Positions 1 through 8,159 of a DNA stretch of 29,708 nt are shown here, one piece after another. Under the pieces are notes generated by a model, which worked only from the letters and a program-made list of their open reading frames with translations, was not told where the DNA came from and did not search any database. This stretch comes from JAQVSH01 sp964451605 (lineage in GTDB: Bacteria; Bacteroidota; Bacteroidia; Bacteroidales; UBA4181), in assembly GCA_964451605.1 (NCBI GenBank), contig CAYVJA010000034.1, positions 1 to 29,708 on the forward strand, given 5' to 3'. Each line of letters begins with the position of its first letter. Positions within the stretch are counted from its first letter, which is position 1. A program made the translations under genes and the position numbers.

Positions 1-755
1 TCCTGAAACGGCCTGCTGCTATGCAAGAGTATTCGGCTCAGGAGATTGAGAAGGCGCGGAAGCGGTTCGAAAGCATGAGTGCCGATGATATTCATACCCT
101 TACACGGAATATGATTGCAGGCCTGCCCGGATCGGAAGAGAGTTTTACCCTTGACCAGTTCCAGAAAGCGCTCGACACCTATAAAGGGATTGACGCAGAG
201 AAGTTGCGGTCGCACCTGATTGCCTTTATCAAAGAGATTGCTCCTGTTGCCGATGAGGCAGGGGTCAGGATGGTGATTCATCCCGACGATCCTCCCTACC
301 CCATTCTGGGGCTGCCGCGGATTATGAGTACCGAGTCCGACTTTGAAGCACTGGTGAAGGCAGTTCCCAATCGTTCGAACGGACTCTGCTTCTGCACCGG
401 TTCGTTTGGCGTCCGGTCTGATAATGAGCTGGCTGCCATTCTGGAAAAATGGGGCGAAAGAATTGATTTTGTGCACCTTCGCAGTACTCAGCGCGACGCC
501 GAGGGCAACTTTTATGAAGCCAACCATCTGGAGGGCGATGTGGATATGTATGGGGTGATGAAAAACTTTTTGCTGTTACAGCAGCGCAGAGGTTGTTCTA
601 TTGCCATGCGGCCCGATCACGGACACCAGATGCTCGATGATTTGCATAAAAAGACCAATCCCGGATACTCCTGCATCGGGCGGATGAAAGGTTTGGCCGA
701 ATTGAGAGGTCTCGAAATGGGAATTGCCAGATCGCTCTTCGGTAACCGGGAATAA
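1..755 (+). CDS. uxuA: Mannonate dehydratase, 3' part (5' end outside window)
   Basis: UxuA converts D-mannonate to 2-keto-3-deoxy-D-gluconate in hexuronate (glucuronate) catabolism, in the cytoplasm, using a divalent metal. The reading frame is open to the left edge of the window, so the ATG at 21 is internal and the N-terminal third of this roughly 390-residue family is missing. What remains shows the family's metal-site and C-terminal motifs: VIHPDDPPYPILGLPR, the Cys-containing LCFCTGSFG, DFVHLRS, MRPDHGHQ, and the near-invariant ending GYSCIGRMKGLAELRGLE. The rest of the uronate genes are not seen here; the next gene, 40 bases downstream, belongs to nucleoside salvage, so this is probably the end of a separate operon. 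Assignment is firm; only the start is unknown. Confidence 0.93.
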   Translation, partial: LKRPAAMQEYSAQEIEKARKRFESMSADDIHTLTRNMIAGLPGSEESFTLDQFQKALDTYKGIDAEKLRSHLIAFIKEIAPVADEAGVRMVIHPDDPPYPILGLPRIMSTESDFEALVKAVPNRSNGLCFCTGSFGVRSDNELAAILEKWGERIDFVHLRSTQRDAEGNFYEANHLEGDVDMYGVMKNFLLLQQRRGCSIAMRPDHGHQMLDDLHKKTNPGYSCIGRMKGLAELRGLEMGIARSLFGNRE

Positions 756-770
756 TTGCCTCGAATTGCG

Positions 771-778
771 TATCTTGC
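771..778 (+). promoter_or_regulatory. Weak Bacteroidetes -7-like element before the deaminase gene
   Basis: TATCTTGC lies 17 bases before the ATG at 796 and partly fits the Bacteroidetes -7 consensus TAnnTTTG. No TTG sits 19-21 bases upstream, so this is weak. The deaminase gene may instead be read through from uxuA. Confidence 0.25.
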
Positions 779-795
779 GCCATCATTCGAAGCAT

Positions 796-2073
796 ATGGA
801 TATTCTGATTACCCGCGTTTGGCTCGACGGCCGCAAGGCAAATATTGCCATTGAGGGAAACCGCATTGCAAGAATTACTTTCGGAGAAGAGCTCTTCCAT
901 CCCGAGGCTCAAGTGATTGACGGGGATAACATGGCAGTTATCCCGAGCTTTGTCAATGGGCATACCCACGCAGCAATGACCCTGCTTCGGGGGTATGCCG
1001 ATGACATGCCGCTCGATGTATGGCTCAAAACCAAGATCTGGCCCCGCGAAGCCCGGCTTACGCCCGAAATGATTTATCATGGAAACCGACTTGCCTGCCT
1101 GGAGATGATCAAGTCGGGAACCACTTCGTTTGTCGATATGTATTTTCGTCGCAAAGAGGGGGTTCGGGCAGCCGAAGAGATGGGGTTGCGTTCGGATCAG
1201 CCCTGCCTCCTGATGGATTTTTTCGATCCGGACCGGGCTGCTGCCGTACAGCGTGAGGCAGAGGAGGCTTACCACAACGCGTTGGGAGAGTCGACTTCGG
1301 GTCTGACACAGTTTGCGCTGGCGGCCCACAGTGTGTATGCCGTTTCGGCCGATTCGCTGCGCTGGATTGGCCGATTTTCTGAAAAATATCAACTCCCTGT
1401 ACATATTCACCTCTCCGAAACCGAAGCGGAAGTGGCCGATGCCATAAAAAACTTTGGAAAGAGCCCTGTGCGCTATCTGGCCGATCTGGGTTTTCTTTCG
1501 CCGAGGGTCATTGCAGCCCATGCACTCTGGCTTTCGCCCGAAGATATCGATATCCTGGCCGAATACAACGTGAAGGTGGTGCACAATCCCGCATCAAACC
1601 TAAAGCTGGCATCCGGTTATCGCTTTCTTTACAACGAGTTGCGCGATAAGGGTGTCTGTGTGGGATTGGGCACCGATGGCTGTTCGTCATCGAACAACCT
1701 CGACATGATGGAGGCCATGAAACTGGCTGCCCTGATGCAAAAGGCCTGGCGGGCCGACTCTTCGGCTCTGCCGGCAGCTGAGGTTTTTGCCATGGCCACT
1801 GCCCACGGAGGGGCTATTATGAACCGGCACCTGGGGGTGATAGAAGAGGGGGCGCTGGCCGATCTGGCGCTGATCCGCCTCAATGAACCCGCCTTTACGC
1901 CCAATTTCCACTTCGTCTCCAATTTGGTCTACTCGGGCAACAGCTCGTGTGTCGACACGGTGATTTGCAATGGGAGGATACTCATGAGGGGCCGCGTTGT
2001 TCCGGGCGAAGAGGAGATTCTGGCGCAGGCAAACGAAACCGCACATCGGCTGGTGGCCGACGATCCTGCGTAA
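796..2073 (+). CDS. mtaD: 5'-methylthioadenosine / S-adenosylhomocysteine deaminase (amidohydrolase)
   Basis: This 425-residue cytoplasmic zinc amidohydrolase is of the MTA/SAH deaminase (TM0936-like, ATZ/TRZ) type and is expected to turn methylthioadenosine into methylthioinosine and SAH into S-inosylhomocysteine. Metal ligands are all visible: H56 and H58 in NGHTHAAM, H203 in HIHLSE, H242 in AAHALWL, and D294 in GLGTDGCSSSNNLD. An upstream in-frame ATG at 724 lies inside uxuA and would add 24 residues without family character; the ATG at 796, giving MDILITRVWLDG, matches the usual start. The following genes are a nucleoside phosphorylase and mtnA, which fits methylthioadenosine salvage. Other deaminases of this family (guanine, chlorinated triazine) are less likely given the neighbours, but substrate is inferred, not seen. 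Confidence 0.85.
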   Translation: MDILITRVWLDGRKANIAIEGNRIARITFGEELFHPEAQVIDGDNMAVIPSFVNGHTHAAMTLLRGYADDMPLDVWLKTKIWPREARLTPEMIYHGNRLACLEMIKSGTTSFVDMYFRRKEGVRAAEEMGLRSDQPCLLMDFFDPDRAAAVQREAEEAYHNALGESTSGLTQFALAAHSVYAVSADSLRWIGRFSEKYQLPVHIHLSETEAEVADAIKNFGKSPVRYLADLGFLSPRVIAAHALWLSPEDIDILAEYNVKVVHNPASNLKLASGYRFLYNELRDKGVCVGLGTDGCSSSNNLDMMEAMKLAALMQKAWRADSSALPAAEVFAMATAHGGAIMNRHLGVIEEGALADLALIRLNEPAFTPNFHFVSNLVYSGNSSCVDTVICNGRILMRGRVVPGEEEILAQANETAHRLVADDPA

Positions 2074-2130
2074 AAAGGAGATGTTTAAACCCATAATAAC
2101 CTGCCCGTCAGGAGTTGAATTCTATTGTTT

Positions 2131-2946
2131 ATGAAGAAAAAAATAGCAAGGTACCGCGAAGCGGCCGACTACATTGCGTCACGCCTTACAAACATTCCGA
2201 AAACCGCAATCATTCTGGGCACCGGTCTGAGCCGGATAGCCGGAAAACTGGATAATGCCGTCATCCTTCCCTACGCTACCCTTCCCCACTTTGCACCCTC
2301 CACTTCCGATGGCCATCCCGGCAATCTGGTTTGCGGGACAATGGGCGGAGTTCCGGTAATTATCCTGCAGGGCAGGGTTCATCTGTATGAGGGCTATCCC
2401 ATGGAACAGGTTATCCTGCCGGTGAGAGTGATGCATTTTCTCGGGGTTAAGACGCTTTTTGTCACCAATGCTGCCGGCAGCCTCCGTCCTCTGTTCCGTG
2501 CCGGGAATCTGATGATGATCAGAGATCATATCAATTTTATGCCCAATCCTTTGCGCGGAGTTAACGACGAAACCCTGGGTCCCAGGTATCCCGATATGTC
2601 GGAGGCCTATAGCCTTGAACTGCGCGATCTAGCCTTCAGAGAGGCCCGGAAACTGGGCCTGGAGCTGCAGGAGGGTGTCTATGCCGGACTTCCGGGCCCC
2701 AGCTTCGAAACGCCCGCCGAATGTATGTTGCTGCAGCGGGTAGGAGTCGATGCCGTGGGCATGTCGACCACTCCGGAGGTAATTGCGGCCCGCCATTGTG
2801 GAATGCGGGTGTTTGGCTTATCAGTGATTTCGAACGCTGCCGGAACCCCCGAAGAGGAGGATAACGGAACAGCCTGTATAAAGCGGGTACAACAGACTGC
2901 CGGAGAGGTACATATGCTTCTTTCGGCTATGCTTCCCCACCTCTAG
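2131..2946 (+). CDS. Purine nucleoside phosphorylase (PNP/MTAP family)
   Basis: This 271-residue trimeric-type purine nucleoside phosphorylase splits nucleosides with phosphate into a base and ribose-1-phosphate. Family motifs run in order: GTGLS near residue 30, GHPGNLVCG, GRVHLYEGYP, FVTNAAGS, GLPGPSFETPAEC, and VGMSTTPEVIAARHCG. The purine-site pair is Glu193 (in SFETPAEC) and Asn235 (in SVISNAAG). This Glu/Asn pair marks 6-oxopurine phosphorylases, whereas true MTA phosphorylases usually carry Asp at the Asn position. That suits inosine, guanosine or methylthioinosine rather than MTA itself. A TTG two codons upstream is possible, but the ATG at 2131, with GGAG at 2111-2114, is preferred. 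It lies between a deaminase that would make the 6-oxo substrate and MtnA that would use the sugar product. Confidence 0.88.
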   Translation: MKKKIARYREAADYIASRLTNIPKTAIILGTGLSRIAGKLDNAVILPYATLPHFAPSTSDGHPGNLVCGTMGGVPVIILQGRVHLYEGYPMEQVILPVRVMHFLGVKTLFVTNAAGSLRPLFRAGNLMMIRDHINFMPNPLRGVNDETLGPRYPDMSEAYSLELRDLAFREARKLGLELQEGVYAGLPGPSFETPAECMLLQRVGVDAVGMSTTPEVIAARHCGMRVFGLSVISNAAGTPEEEDNGTACIKRVQQTAGEVHMLLSAMLPHL

Positions 2947-3004
2947 CGGCTCCTCTTCTCAACGGACCTCTTCTATCCTGCCCCACCCCCTTTCTACCCG
3001 TACT

Positions 3005-4042
3005 ATGGAAGCCCAAACGTTGCAGAACCTTTTACCCAAAACACTCTTTTTCGATGAGGAAGCGGGTGCACTCATCATTCTGGATCAGACACTGCTGCCA
3101 GTAAAGGAGGAGTATGTGTCGCTCTACTCGGTAAGAGAGGTGTGTGAGGCCATTGTACGTTTGATGGTGCGGGGTGCACCCGCAATCGGGCTTGCTGCCG
3201 CCTACGGGCTTGTTTTGGCCGTCCGCAACCGTCCCTTCCCTGATACCTCCGCGCTTACCGAAGAGTTTATGAAAGCCTCGCGCAGGCTGGCACAGACGCG
3301 TCCAACCGCTGTGAACCTGTTTTGGGCGCTCAACCGGATGGAAAAGGCCTTAATGCTCCATACAAACCTCTCTGTTGAGGCACTCAAAGCACAACTCTAC
3401 CGTGAAGCTGCCGATATGCAGCGTGAGGATACCGAAACCTGCCGTAAAATTGGCGAAGAGGGGCTGAAATATCTCCGGCCGGAGATGGGAATTCTCACCA
3501 TCTGCAACGCCGGATCGCTGGCTGCCTCGGCTTACGGCACAGCACTGGCTCCGCTCTATCTCGGACACGAACAGGGGTATAACTTCCGGGTGTATGCCTG
3601 CGAAACCCGTCCGTTACTGCAGGGGGCTCGCTTAACGGCCTGGGAACTGCAGCGCGCCGGCCTGGATGTAACCCTTCTCTGCGACAATATGGCCTCCTGG
3701 CTCATGCAACAGGGCAAAATCGATGCCGTTGTGGCCGGAGCCGACCGAATTGCCGTGAATGGCGATACCGCCAATAAAATCGGGACTTCGGGGCTTGCAG
3801 TACTTGCAAGCCACTACAAAATTCCCTTCTACATTCTGGCGCCCTCTACCACCCTCGACCCTGCCTGCCCTACCGGAGCATCGATTGTGATTGAACAGCG
3901 TGATGCAAGCGAAATTACCCACAAGTGGTACGCCCGCCCCATGGCACCGGCCGGAATCAAAACAATAAACCCGGCGTTCGATGTCACGCCGGGTTCATTG
4001 ATTACCCGAATTATTACCGAGAAGGGGCCCTATATCGCCTAA
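3005..4042 (+). CDS. mtnA: S-methyl-5-thioribose-1-phosphate isomerase
   Basis: MtnA isomerises 5-methylthioribose-1-phosphate to 5-methylthioribulose-1-phosphate in methionine salvage; it belongs to the eIF2B-like fold. The 345-residue product has the standard length, with RGAPAIGLAAAYG, the catalytic Cys167 in TICNAGSLA and the catalytic Asp247 in AGADRIAVNGDTANKIGT, corresponding to the well-known Cys160/Asp240 of the Bacillus enzyme. It ends with the conserved NPAFDVTP segment. It follows the PNP gene by 58 bases on the same strand. The later enzymes MtnB, MtnC and MtnD are not in the window, so the fate of the product is open. Confidence 0.93.
   Translation: MEAQTLQNLLPKTLFFDEEAGALIILDQTLLPVKEEYVSLYSVREVCEAIVRLMVRGAPAIGLAAAYGLVLAVRNRPFPDTSALTEEFMKASRRLAQTRPTAVNLFWALNRMEKALMLHTNLSVEALKAQLYREAADMQREDTETCRKIGEEGLKYLRPEMGILTICNAGSLAASAYGTALAPLYLGHEQGYNFRVYACETRPLLQGARLTAWELQRAGLDVTLLCDNMASWLMQQGKIDAVVAGADRIAVNGDTANKIGTSGLAVLASHYKIPFYILAPSTTLDPACPTGASIVIEQRDASEITHKWYARPMAPAGIKTINPAFDVTPGSLITRIITEKGPYIA
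3968..3995. repeat. Perfect 10-bp inverted repeat in the 3' end of mtnA
   Basis: AACCCGGCGT (3968-3977) pairs exactly with ACGCCGGGTT (3986-3995) around an 8-base loop. It lies inside the coding region and spells the conserved NPAFDVTPG segment. There is no T-run after it, so a classical terminator is not supported. Confidence 0.6.
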
Positions 4043-4066
4043 TCTCAGGTATCTCCCGGCTCCGGG

Positions 4067-6166
4067 CTATAGCAGGCCACGACCCTCTAAAAGCGGCTCT
4101 ATCTTAGGTTCGGCCCCCTTAAAGCGTGTGTACATTACCATAGGCTCTTCGGTTCCGCCTCTCTCCAGAATGTTCTTCCGGAACGAAGTGGCGGTTTCAC
4201 GGTCGAATACCCCTTTTTCACGGAACGACTCAAAAGCGTCGGCATCGAGCACCTCCGACCAGAGATAACTGTAGTATCCTGCCGTGTAGCCTCCCGCGAA
4301 GATGTGTGCGAAGTAGGTACTTCTGTAACGGGGGACAATTTGCGAAATCATTCCAATCTCTTCGATAGCCTGCTTCTCGAAAGCATTTACATCGGTTATC
4401 AGGGTAGTATCGGTACGTTGGTGATATTTCATATCGAGCATAGAGGCGGCAACCAACTCAGTTGTCATAAAGCCCTGGTTGAACTTAGCGCTCTCAACAA
4501 TCTTATTGATAAGTTCTTTTGGCATCGGTTCACCTGTCTTATAATGCTTGGCGTAGAGAGGAAGCACCTCGGGATGAAATGCCCAATGCTCCATAATCTG
4601 CGACGGTAACTCCACGAAATCGGTGGGAACCGAGGTACCTGCCTGACCGCGATAGTTCACGTCCGAAAGCAGCCCGTGCAAACCGTGACCAAACTCGTGA
4701 AAGATGGTCTCTACCTCATCCATGGTAAGAAGTGCAGGTGTTTCGCCCGAAGGACGGGTAAAATTGCAGACAATAGAAACGATGGGCTGAATACGGTTTC
4801 CTGCGGTGTCGCGCTGCTGGTCGCGGAAGGAGGTCATCCAGGCGCCCTGGCTTTTCGTGGCACGGGGGAAGAAGTCGAAGTAGAGAATTCCCACCTCTTT
4901 CCCATCCTCTTCTGTTACCTGAAAGGTTACCGCCTCGGGATGATAGAGAGGCAAAGTGGCAAGCGGGCTGAAACGCAGGCCGTACAGTTTTCCGCTAACC
5001 TCGAAAATACCCTGAAGTACATTCTCCAGTTTGAAATAGGGCTGAACCATAGCCTCATCCAAATTATACCGTTCGCGACGCACTTTTTCGGCATAGTAGG
5101 CATAACCCCAGGCGGCAACCGTAAAGGTATCACCCTCGGCCCGTACAATCCGGGTCATCTCTTCCACCTCTTTTTTGGCGGCTTCAAGAGCCGGATCGTG
5201 AATCTTTTGCATCAACTCGTTCACGGCTTCGGGTGTTTTGGCCATTTTGTTGTCGAGTTTAAAGGCGGCATAACTGGGAAATCCCAGCAATTGTGCCTTC
5301 TCGGTATTCAATTTCACCTGCTCGGCCAGATTGGCCTTATTGTCGTTCTCATTGCCCTGATTTCCGCGCACGGTATAGGCCTTAAACACCTTCTCGCGCA
5401 ACTCCCTGCGGCTCGACGACTGCAGGAAAGGCATACAGCTGGAACGCTGAAGGGTAATCACCCATTTGCCCTCTTTGCCCGCCTTTTTGGCATCGTCGGC
5501 GGCCATGGCTATAAACGATTCGGGAAGTCCGGCCAGATCCTCTTTGTTTTCTATTACCAACTCGAACGCATTGGTCTCTGCGCGCAAATGGTTATCGAAT
5601 TCCAGCTGAAGGGTCGAGAGGCGCTCGTTAATCTGACGCAACCGATCCTTTTGCGCACCCTGAAGCGCGGCACCTCCCCGAACAAAGCCCTCGTAGGTAT
5701 CTTCAAGAAGCATGGTCTGTTCGCGGTTTAATCCCAGCGTGGCTCTGTTCTCGTAGACCGTACGAATTCGGGCGAAGAGCTCGGCATTCATGGAGATATT
5801 ATCGCTGTGACGTGTGGTGAGCGGGTAGATAATGGCCGCCAGCGAGTCCATCTCAGGGGTGGCATCGGCCTCTTTCAGGTTGAAAAAGACAGAGGCGGTT
5901 TTCTGCAGCAATACACCGCTGTTGTCGAACGCTTCGATGGTGTTGGCAAAGGAGGGAGCCTCCTTATTGGCCACAATGGCAGCAATCTCTTTGTCGTGTT
6001 CGGCCATTCCCTTTTCGAAAGCAGGGAGATAGTGTTCAATTCGAATCTGGTCGAAAGGAGGAACGCCAAATGGTGTACTCCACTCTTCAAAGAAGGGATT
6101 CCGGGGTTCAGGGGCACAGGCACCCAAAAGAAGAATCACTGCCAGGCCCGATAATTTTGCATTCAT
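4067..6166 (-). CDS. dcp: M3-family zinc peptidase lipoprotein (dipeptidyl carboxypeptidase type)
   Basis: This 699-residue protein of the thimet oligopeptidase/Dcp family removes short peptides from larger ones. A type II signal peptide ends in the lipobox LGAC with Cys17, so it should be anchored in the envelope, unlike cytoplasmic E. coli Dcp. The zinc motif is H490-E-F-G-H494 in ETIFHEFGHGLHG, followed by the family block GTSVPTDFVELPSQIMEHW that supplies the third ligand. Total length matches Dcp (about 680-700). It lies 38 bases after maf on the same strand and may be read from the same transcript; its 3' end converges on mtnA. Dcp and oligopeptidase A are hard to separate by eye, but the closing region (AGGYTAGYYSYLWSEVLDAD) favours Dcp. 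Confidence 0.9.
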   Translation of the reverse strand: MNAKLSGLAVILLLGACAPEPRNPFFEEWSTPFGVPPFDQIRIEHYLPAFEKGMAEHDKEIAAIVANKEAPSFANTIEAFDNSGVLLQKTASVFFNLKEADATPEMDSLAAIIYPLTTRHSDNISMNAELFARIRTVYENRATLGLNREQTMLLEDTYEGFVRGGAALQGAQKDRLRQINERLSTLQLEFDNHLRAETNAFELVIENKEDLAGLPESFIAMAADDAKKAGKEGKWVITLQRSSCMPFLQSSSRRELREKVFKAYTVRGNQGNENDNKANLAEQVKLNTEKAQLLGFPSYAAFKLDNKMAKTPEAVNELMQKIHDPALEAAKKEVEEMTRIVRAEGDTFTVAAWGYAYYAEKVRRERYNLDEAMVQPYFKLENVLQGIFEVSGKLYGLRFSPLATLPLYHPEAVTFQVTEEDGKEVGILYFDFFPRATKSQGAWMTSFRDQQRDTAGNRIQPIVSIVCNFTRPSGETPALLTMDEVETIFHEFGHGLHGLLSDVNYRGQAGTSVPTDFVELPSQIMEHWAFHPEVLPLYAKHYKTGEPMPKELINKIVESAKFNQGFMTTELVAASMLDMKYHQRTDTTLITDVNAFEKQAIEEIGMISQIVPRYRSTYFAHIFAGGYTAGYYSYLWSEVLDADAFESFREKGVFDRETATSFRKNILERGGTEEPMVMYTRFKGAEPKIEPLLEGRGLL

Positions 6167-6204
6167 AGCTATCTGATTTTTAAGTTATAAGATATATTTA
6201 TTTG

Positions 6205-6816
6205 CTATCGTCTTCCCACAGATTTCAGGAATCGGGTCATCTCGGTATAGAGCCGTTGAACCGGCAGGCCCATCACATTATAAAAAGAACCCTCGATGCC
6301 TTCGACACCGACATAGCCAATCCACTCCTGAATACCGTATGCCCCCGCCTTATCGAAAGGTTTGAAATTATCCACATAGTAGGTGATTTCAGCCTCCGAA
6401 AGGGCTGCGAAACTCACCTTAGACGAGGCCACAAAGGCGTGTTCCCTGCCCCGATAGAGCAGACACACACCGGTAAAAACCTCATGCGTCCTGCCCGATA
6501 ATTTCCTGAGCATAGCTATGGCCTCCTCACGGCCCGAGGGCTTTCCGATCACCTCATCATCGAGCCACACAATGGTATCGGCGGTGAGTAAAATATCGTT
6601 CTCCTCAAGTTGTCCGGAAAAGCCCTCTGCCTTTTTGCGCGAAAGATAGAGGGGAATATCTGCCGCCATCAGCTCTTCGGGGTAATGCTCATCGGCATCG
6701 CCGTTCGAAACGGTAATCACTTCGAAACCCAGGCTGCGTAACAGGGCATGCCGGCGGGGCGATTTGGATGCCAGTACAATCCGGCATTCGTAGGGAAGAA
6801 AAGGAGCTTTTACCAT
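6205..6816 (-). CDS. maf: Maf-family nucleotide pyrophosphatase (dTTP/UTP type)
   Basis: Maf proteins hydrolyse non-canonical or excess nucleoside triphosphates and are linked to septum control. The opening LASKSPRRHALLRSLGF, the central TADTIVWLDDEVIGKP and the later DKAGAYGIQEW are family hallmarks. The frame extends 8 codons further upstream, but the ATG at 6816 gives MVKAPFLPYECRIVLASKSPRR and overlaps the kdsC stop by 7 bases, which is typical of translational coupling. The product is 203 residues, normal for the family. It is the fourth gene of the tetR-DUF2520-kdsC-maf run. Confidence 0.92.
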   Translation of the reverse strand: MVKAPFLPYECRIVLASKSPRRHALLRSLGFEVITVSNGDADEHYPEELMAADIPLYLSRKKAEGFSGQLEENDILLTADTIVWLDDEVIGKPSGREEAIAMLRKLSGRTHEVFTGVCLLYRGREHAFVASSKVSFAALSEAEITYYVDNFKPFDKAGAYGIQEWIGYVGVEGIEGSFYNVMGLPVQRLYTEMTRFLKSVGRR

Positions 6817-7328
6817 ACAAAGGCCCCTCCCGAAAACCACTTTTCCTGAACTTTCAACGTTTGCTCAATCACATCGCGGGCACATCCTTTTCCTCCGTAT
6901 AGAGGCGAGATATAGTCGGAAATGGCTTTTACCTCCTCACAGGCATCGGCCGGGCTGGCAGCGACACCGGCCAACTGCATAACCGGGTAATCGGGAATGT
7001 CATCGCCCATATAGAGCACCTGATCGGCAGTTAACTCATATCGCATCAAGAAATCGTTGAAGTCATCCATCTTACTGCCTGACTTTAAGTAAATATCGGT
7101 AATTCCCAATGATTCAAATCTTTTGGTAATAGAATCGGAAGCAGCGCCCGTGATGATGGCAATGGGATAACCCAATTTGCGGGCAAACTGCAAAGCGTAT
7201 CCGTCTTTAATGTTCATGGTTCGCATCATATCGCCAGCCGGATGCAGAAATACGCCGTCCGAAAGGACGCCGTCGACATCGAAGGCAAATGCTTTAATCT
7301 GGTGTAACTTTTCTCGGAATGTTGTCAT
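6810..7328 (-). CDS. kdsC: 3-deoxy-D-manno-octulosonate 8-phosphate phosphatase
   Basis: KdsC removes phosphate from Kdo-8-phosphate to give Kdo for the lipopolysaccharide inner core, in the cytoplasm. It is a 172-residue capless HAD phosphatase with the nucleophile motif FAFDVDGVLSDG (Asp17, Asp19), IITGAASDSI as motif II and YMGDDIPDYPVM (Asp109, Asp110) as motif IV. The length is exactly that of the type C0 family, which acts as a tetramer. It follows the DUF2520 gene by 10 bases and overlaps maf. A Kdo pathway gene implies an LPS-bearing outer membrane. Confidence 0.92.
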   Translation of the reverse strand: MTTFREKLHQIKAFAFDVDGVLSDGVFLHPAGDMMRTMNIKDGYALQFARKLGYPIAIITGAASDSITKRFESLGITDIYLKSGSKMDDFNDFLMRYELTADQVLYMGDDIPDYPVMQLAGVAASPADACEEVKAISDYISPLYGGKGCARDVIEQTLKVQEKWFSGGAFVW

Positions 7329-7338
7329 ATAGGGATTT

Positions 7339-8159
7339 CTAGGTAGACGAATCGGGATGGTGCAGCAGCGAAATAGATTCGCTTAAGGTCTGATACAGCG
7401 TTTTTAGGGCCGGAACCTGCTCCAGCAGAGCAAGATGAAGAGAAATGATTTCGGTATTTCCCCTAAGAGCGGGCCCCGTCTGTCCTTTAAGGGGGTTTCG
7501 CAGAGAGATTGCCTTGTCGAGGGTCTCCTGCATCAGGGGGTGAAGCCAGTCGGGATTAAGCCCGTTTTGGGTGGTTAGGGTATATCCGGCGGCGTAACAA
7601 TGATTCACAAAATTCGATACAAAAACGGCAGCCAGATGGAGCTGCAAACGGAGAGCCGAAGAGAGGGGAATAATCTGGTCAGAGAGCCAATTCGCTACCT
7701 CATGTATAGATTGAAGAGAATCATCGCAATCGGCTTCTATAAAGATAGGTACAGTGTCCCAAGAGACTTCTCNNNNNNNNNNGGATAAAGAACGCCAAAA
7801 TGGTTATCGTGGGCCGAACAGGCCGAAAGGGGAACCGACCCGGCTGTATGCACCACCACCCCGCTCACAGGGGGCAGCGCAGAAGCTAACCCCTCTACGG
7901 CACTATCGCTCACCGCAAGAATGTAGAGATCGGCATCCCGGACCACCTCTTCGGGCCGCCCGATGGCACTGGCCTCGGTGAGGTGGGCCAGTTTTGTGGC
8001 CGCCTGAAGATTACGCCCAAAAATCTGGATTATATCCACACCTGCGTCGTACAAGCCACGGGCCAGATGGGTGGCTACATTTCCGGTACCCATTATCACC
8101 ACACCGGGGGTGTGGTGTCGATGAGGGCAGCAGCTGCCCGACGAACTACGGCACCCCAT
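7339..8159 (-). CDS. Rossmann-like / DUF2520 NADP-binding protein, crossed by an assembly gap
   Basis: The N-terminal part reads VVIMGTGNVATHLARGL, a Rossmann dinucleotide fold, and continues to HTAGSVPLSA and HFGVLYP. The C-terminal part reads VPIFIEADCDDSL and later LQLHLAAVFVSNFVNHCYAAG, the DUF2520 helical domain. A run of ten N (7773-7782) lies between them. The two halves are in different frames across the N run, but the post-gap frame reads cleanly back to the gap as EVSWDTVPIFIEA, so the gene is probably intact and the gap length is wrong by one base modulo three (about 23 bases expected from the family, from memory). The ATG at 8159 directly follows the tetR stop (TAGATG). Function of the family is not established; it is often found beside kdsC and maf in Bacteroidetes. 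Confidence 0.82.
7773..7782. other. Assembly gap (10 N) inside the DUF2520 gene
   Basis: Ten N of placeholder length. Frame logic across the gene needs a gap congruent to 2 modulo 3, so ten is not the true length. Confidence 0.95.

Noticed and set aside
598..1584. Long open frame (328 codons) on the minus strand inside the deaminase gene
   Set aside because: Its product has no recognisable domain and lies opposite a gene with all catalytic motifs; it is an antisense shadow.
4055..4066. CCCG-GCTC-CGGG hairpin between the ends of mtnA and the M3 peptidase gene as a two-way terminator
   Set aside because: Only four or five base pairs, tiny loop and no T-run on either side.
4676..5731. Long open frame (351 codons) on the plus strand opposite the M3 peptidase
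   Set aside because: No family features; the minus-strand peptidase is complete with lipobox and zinc motif.
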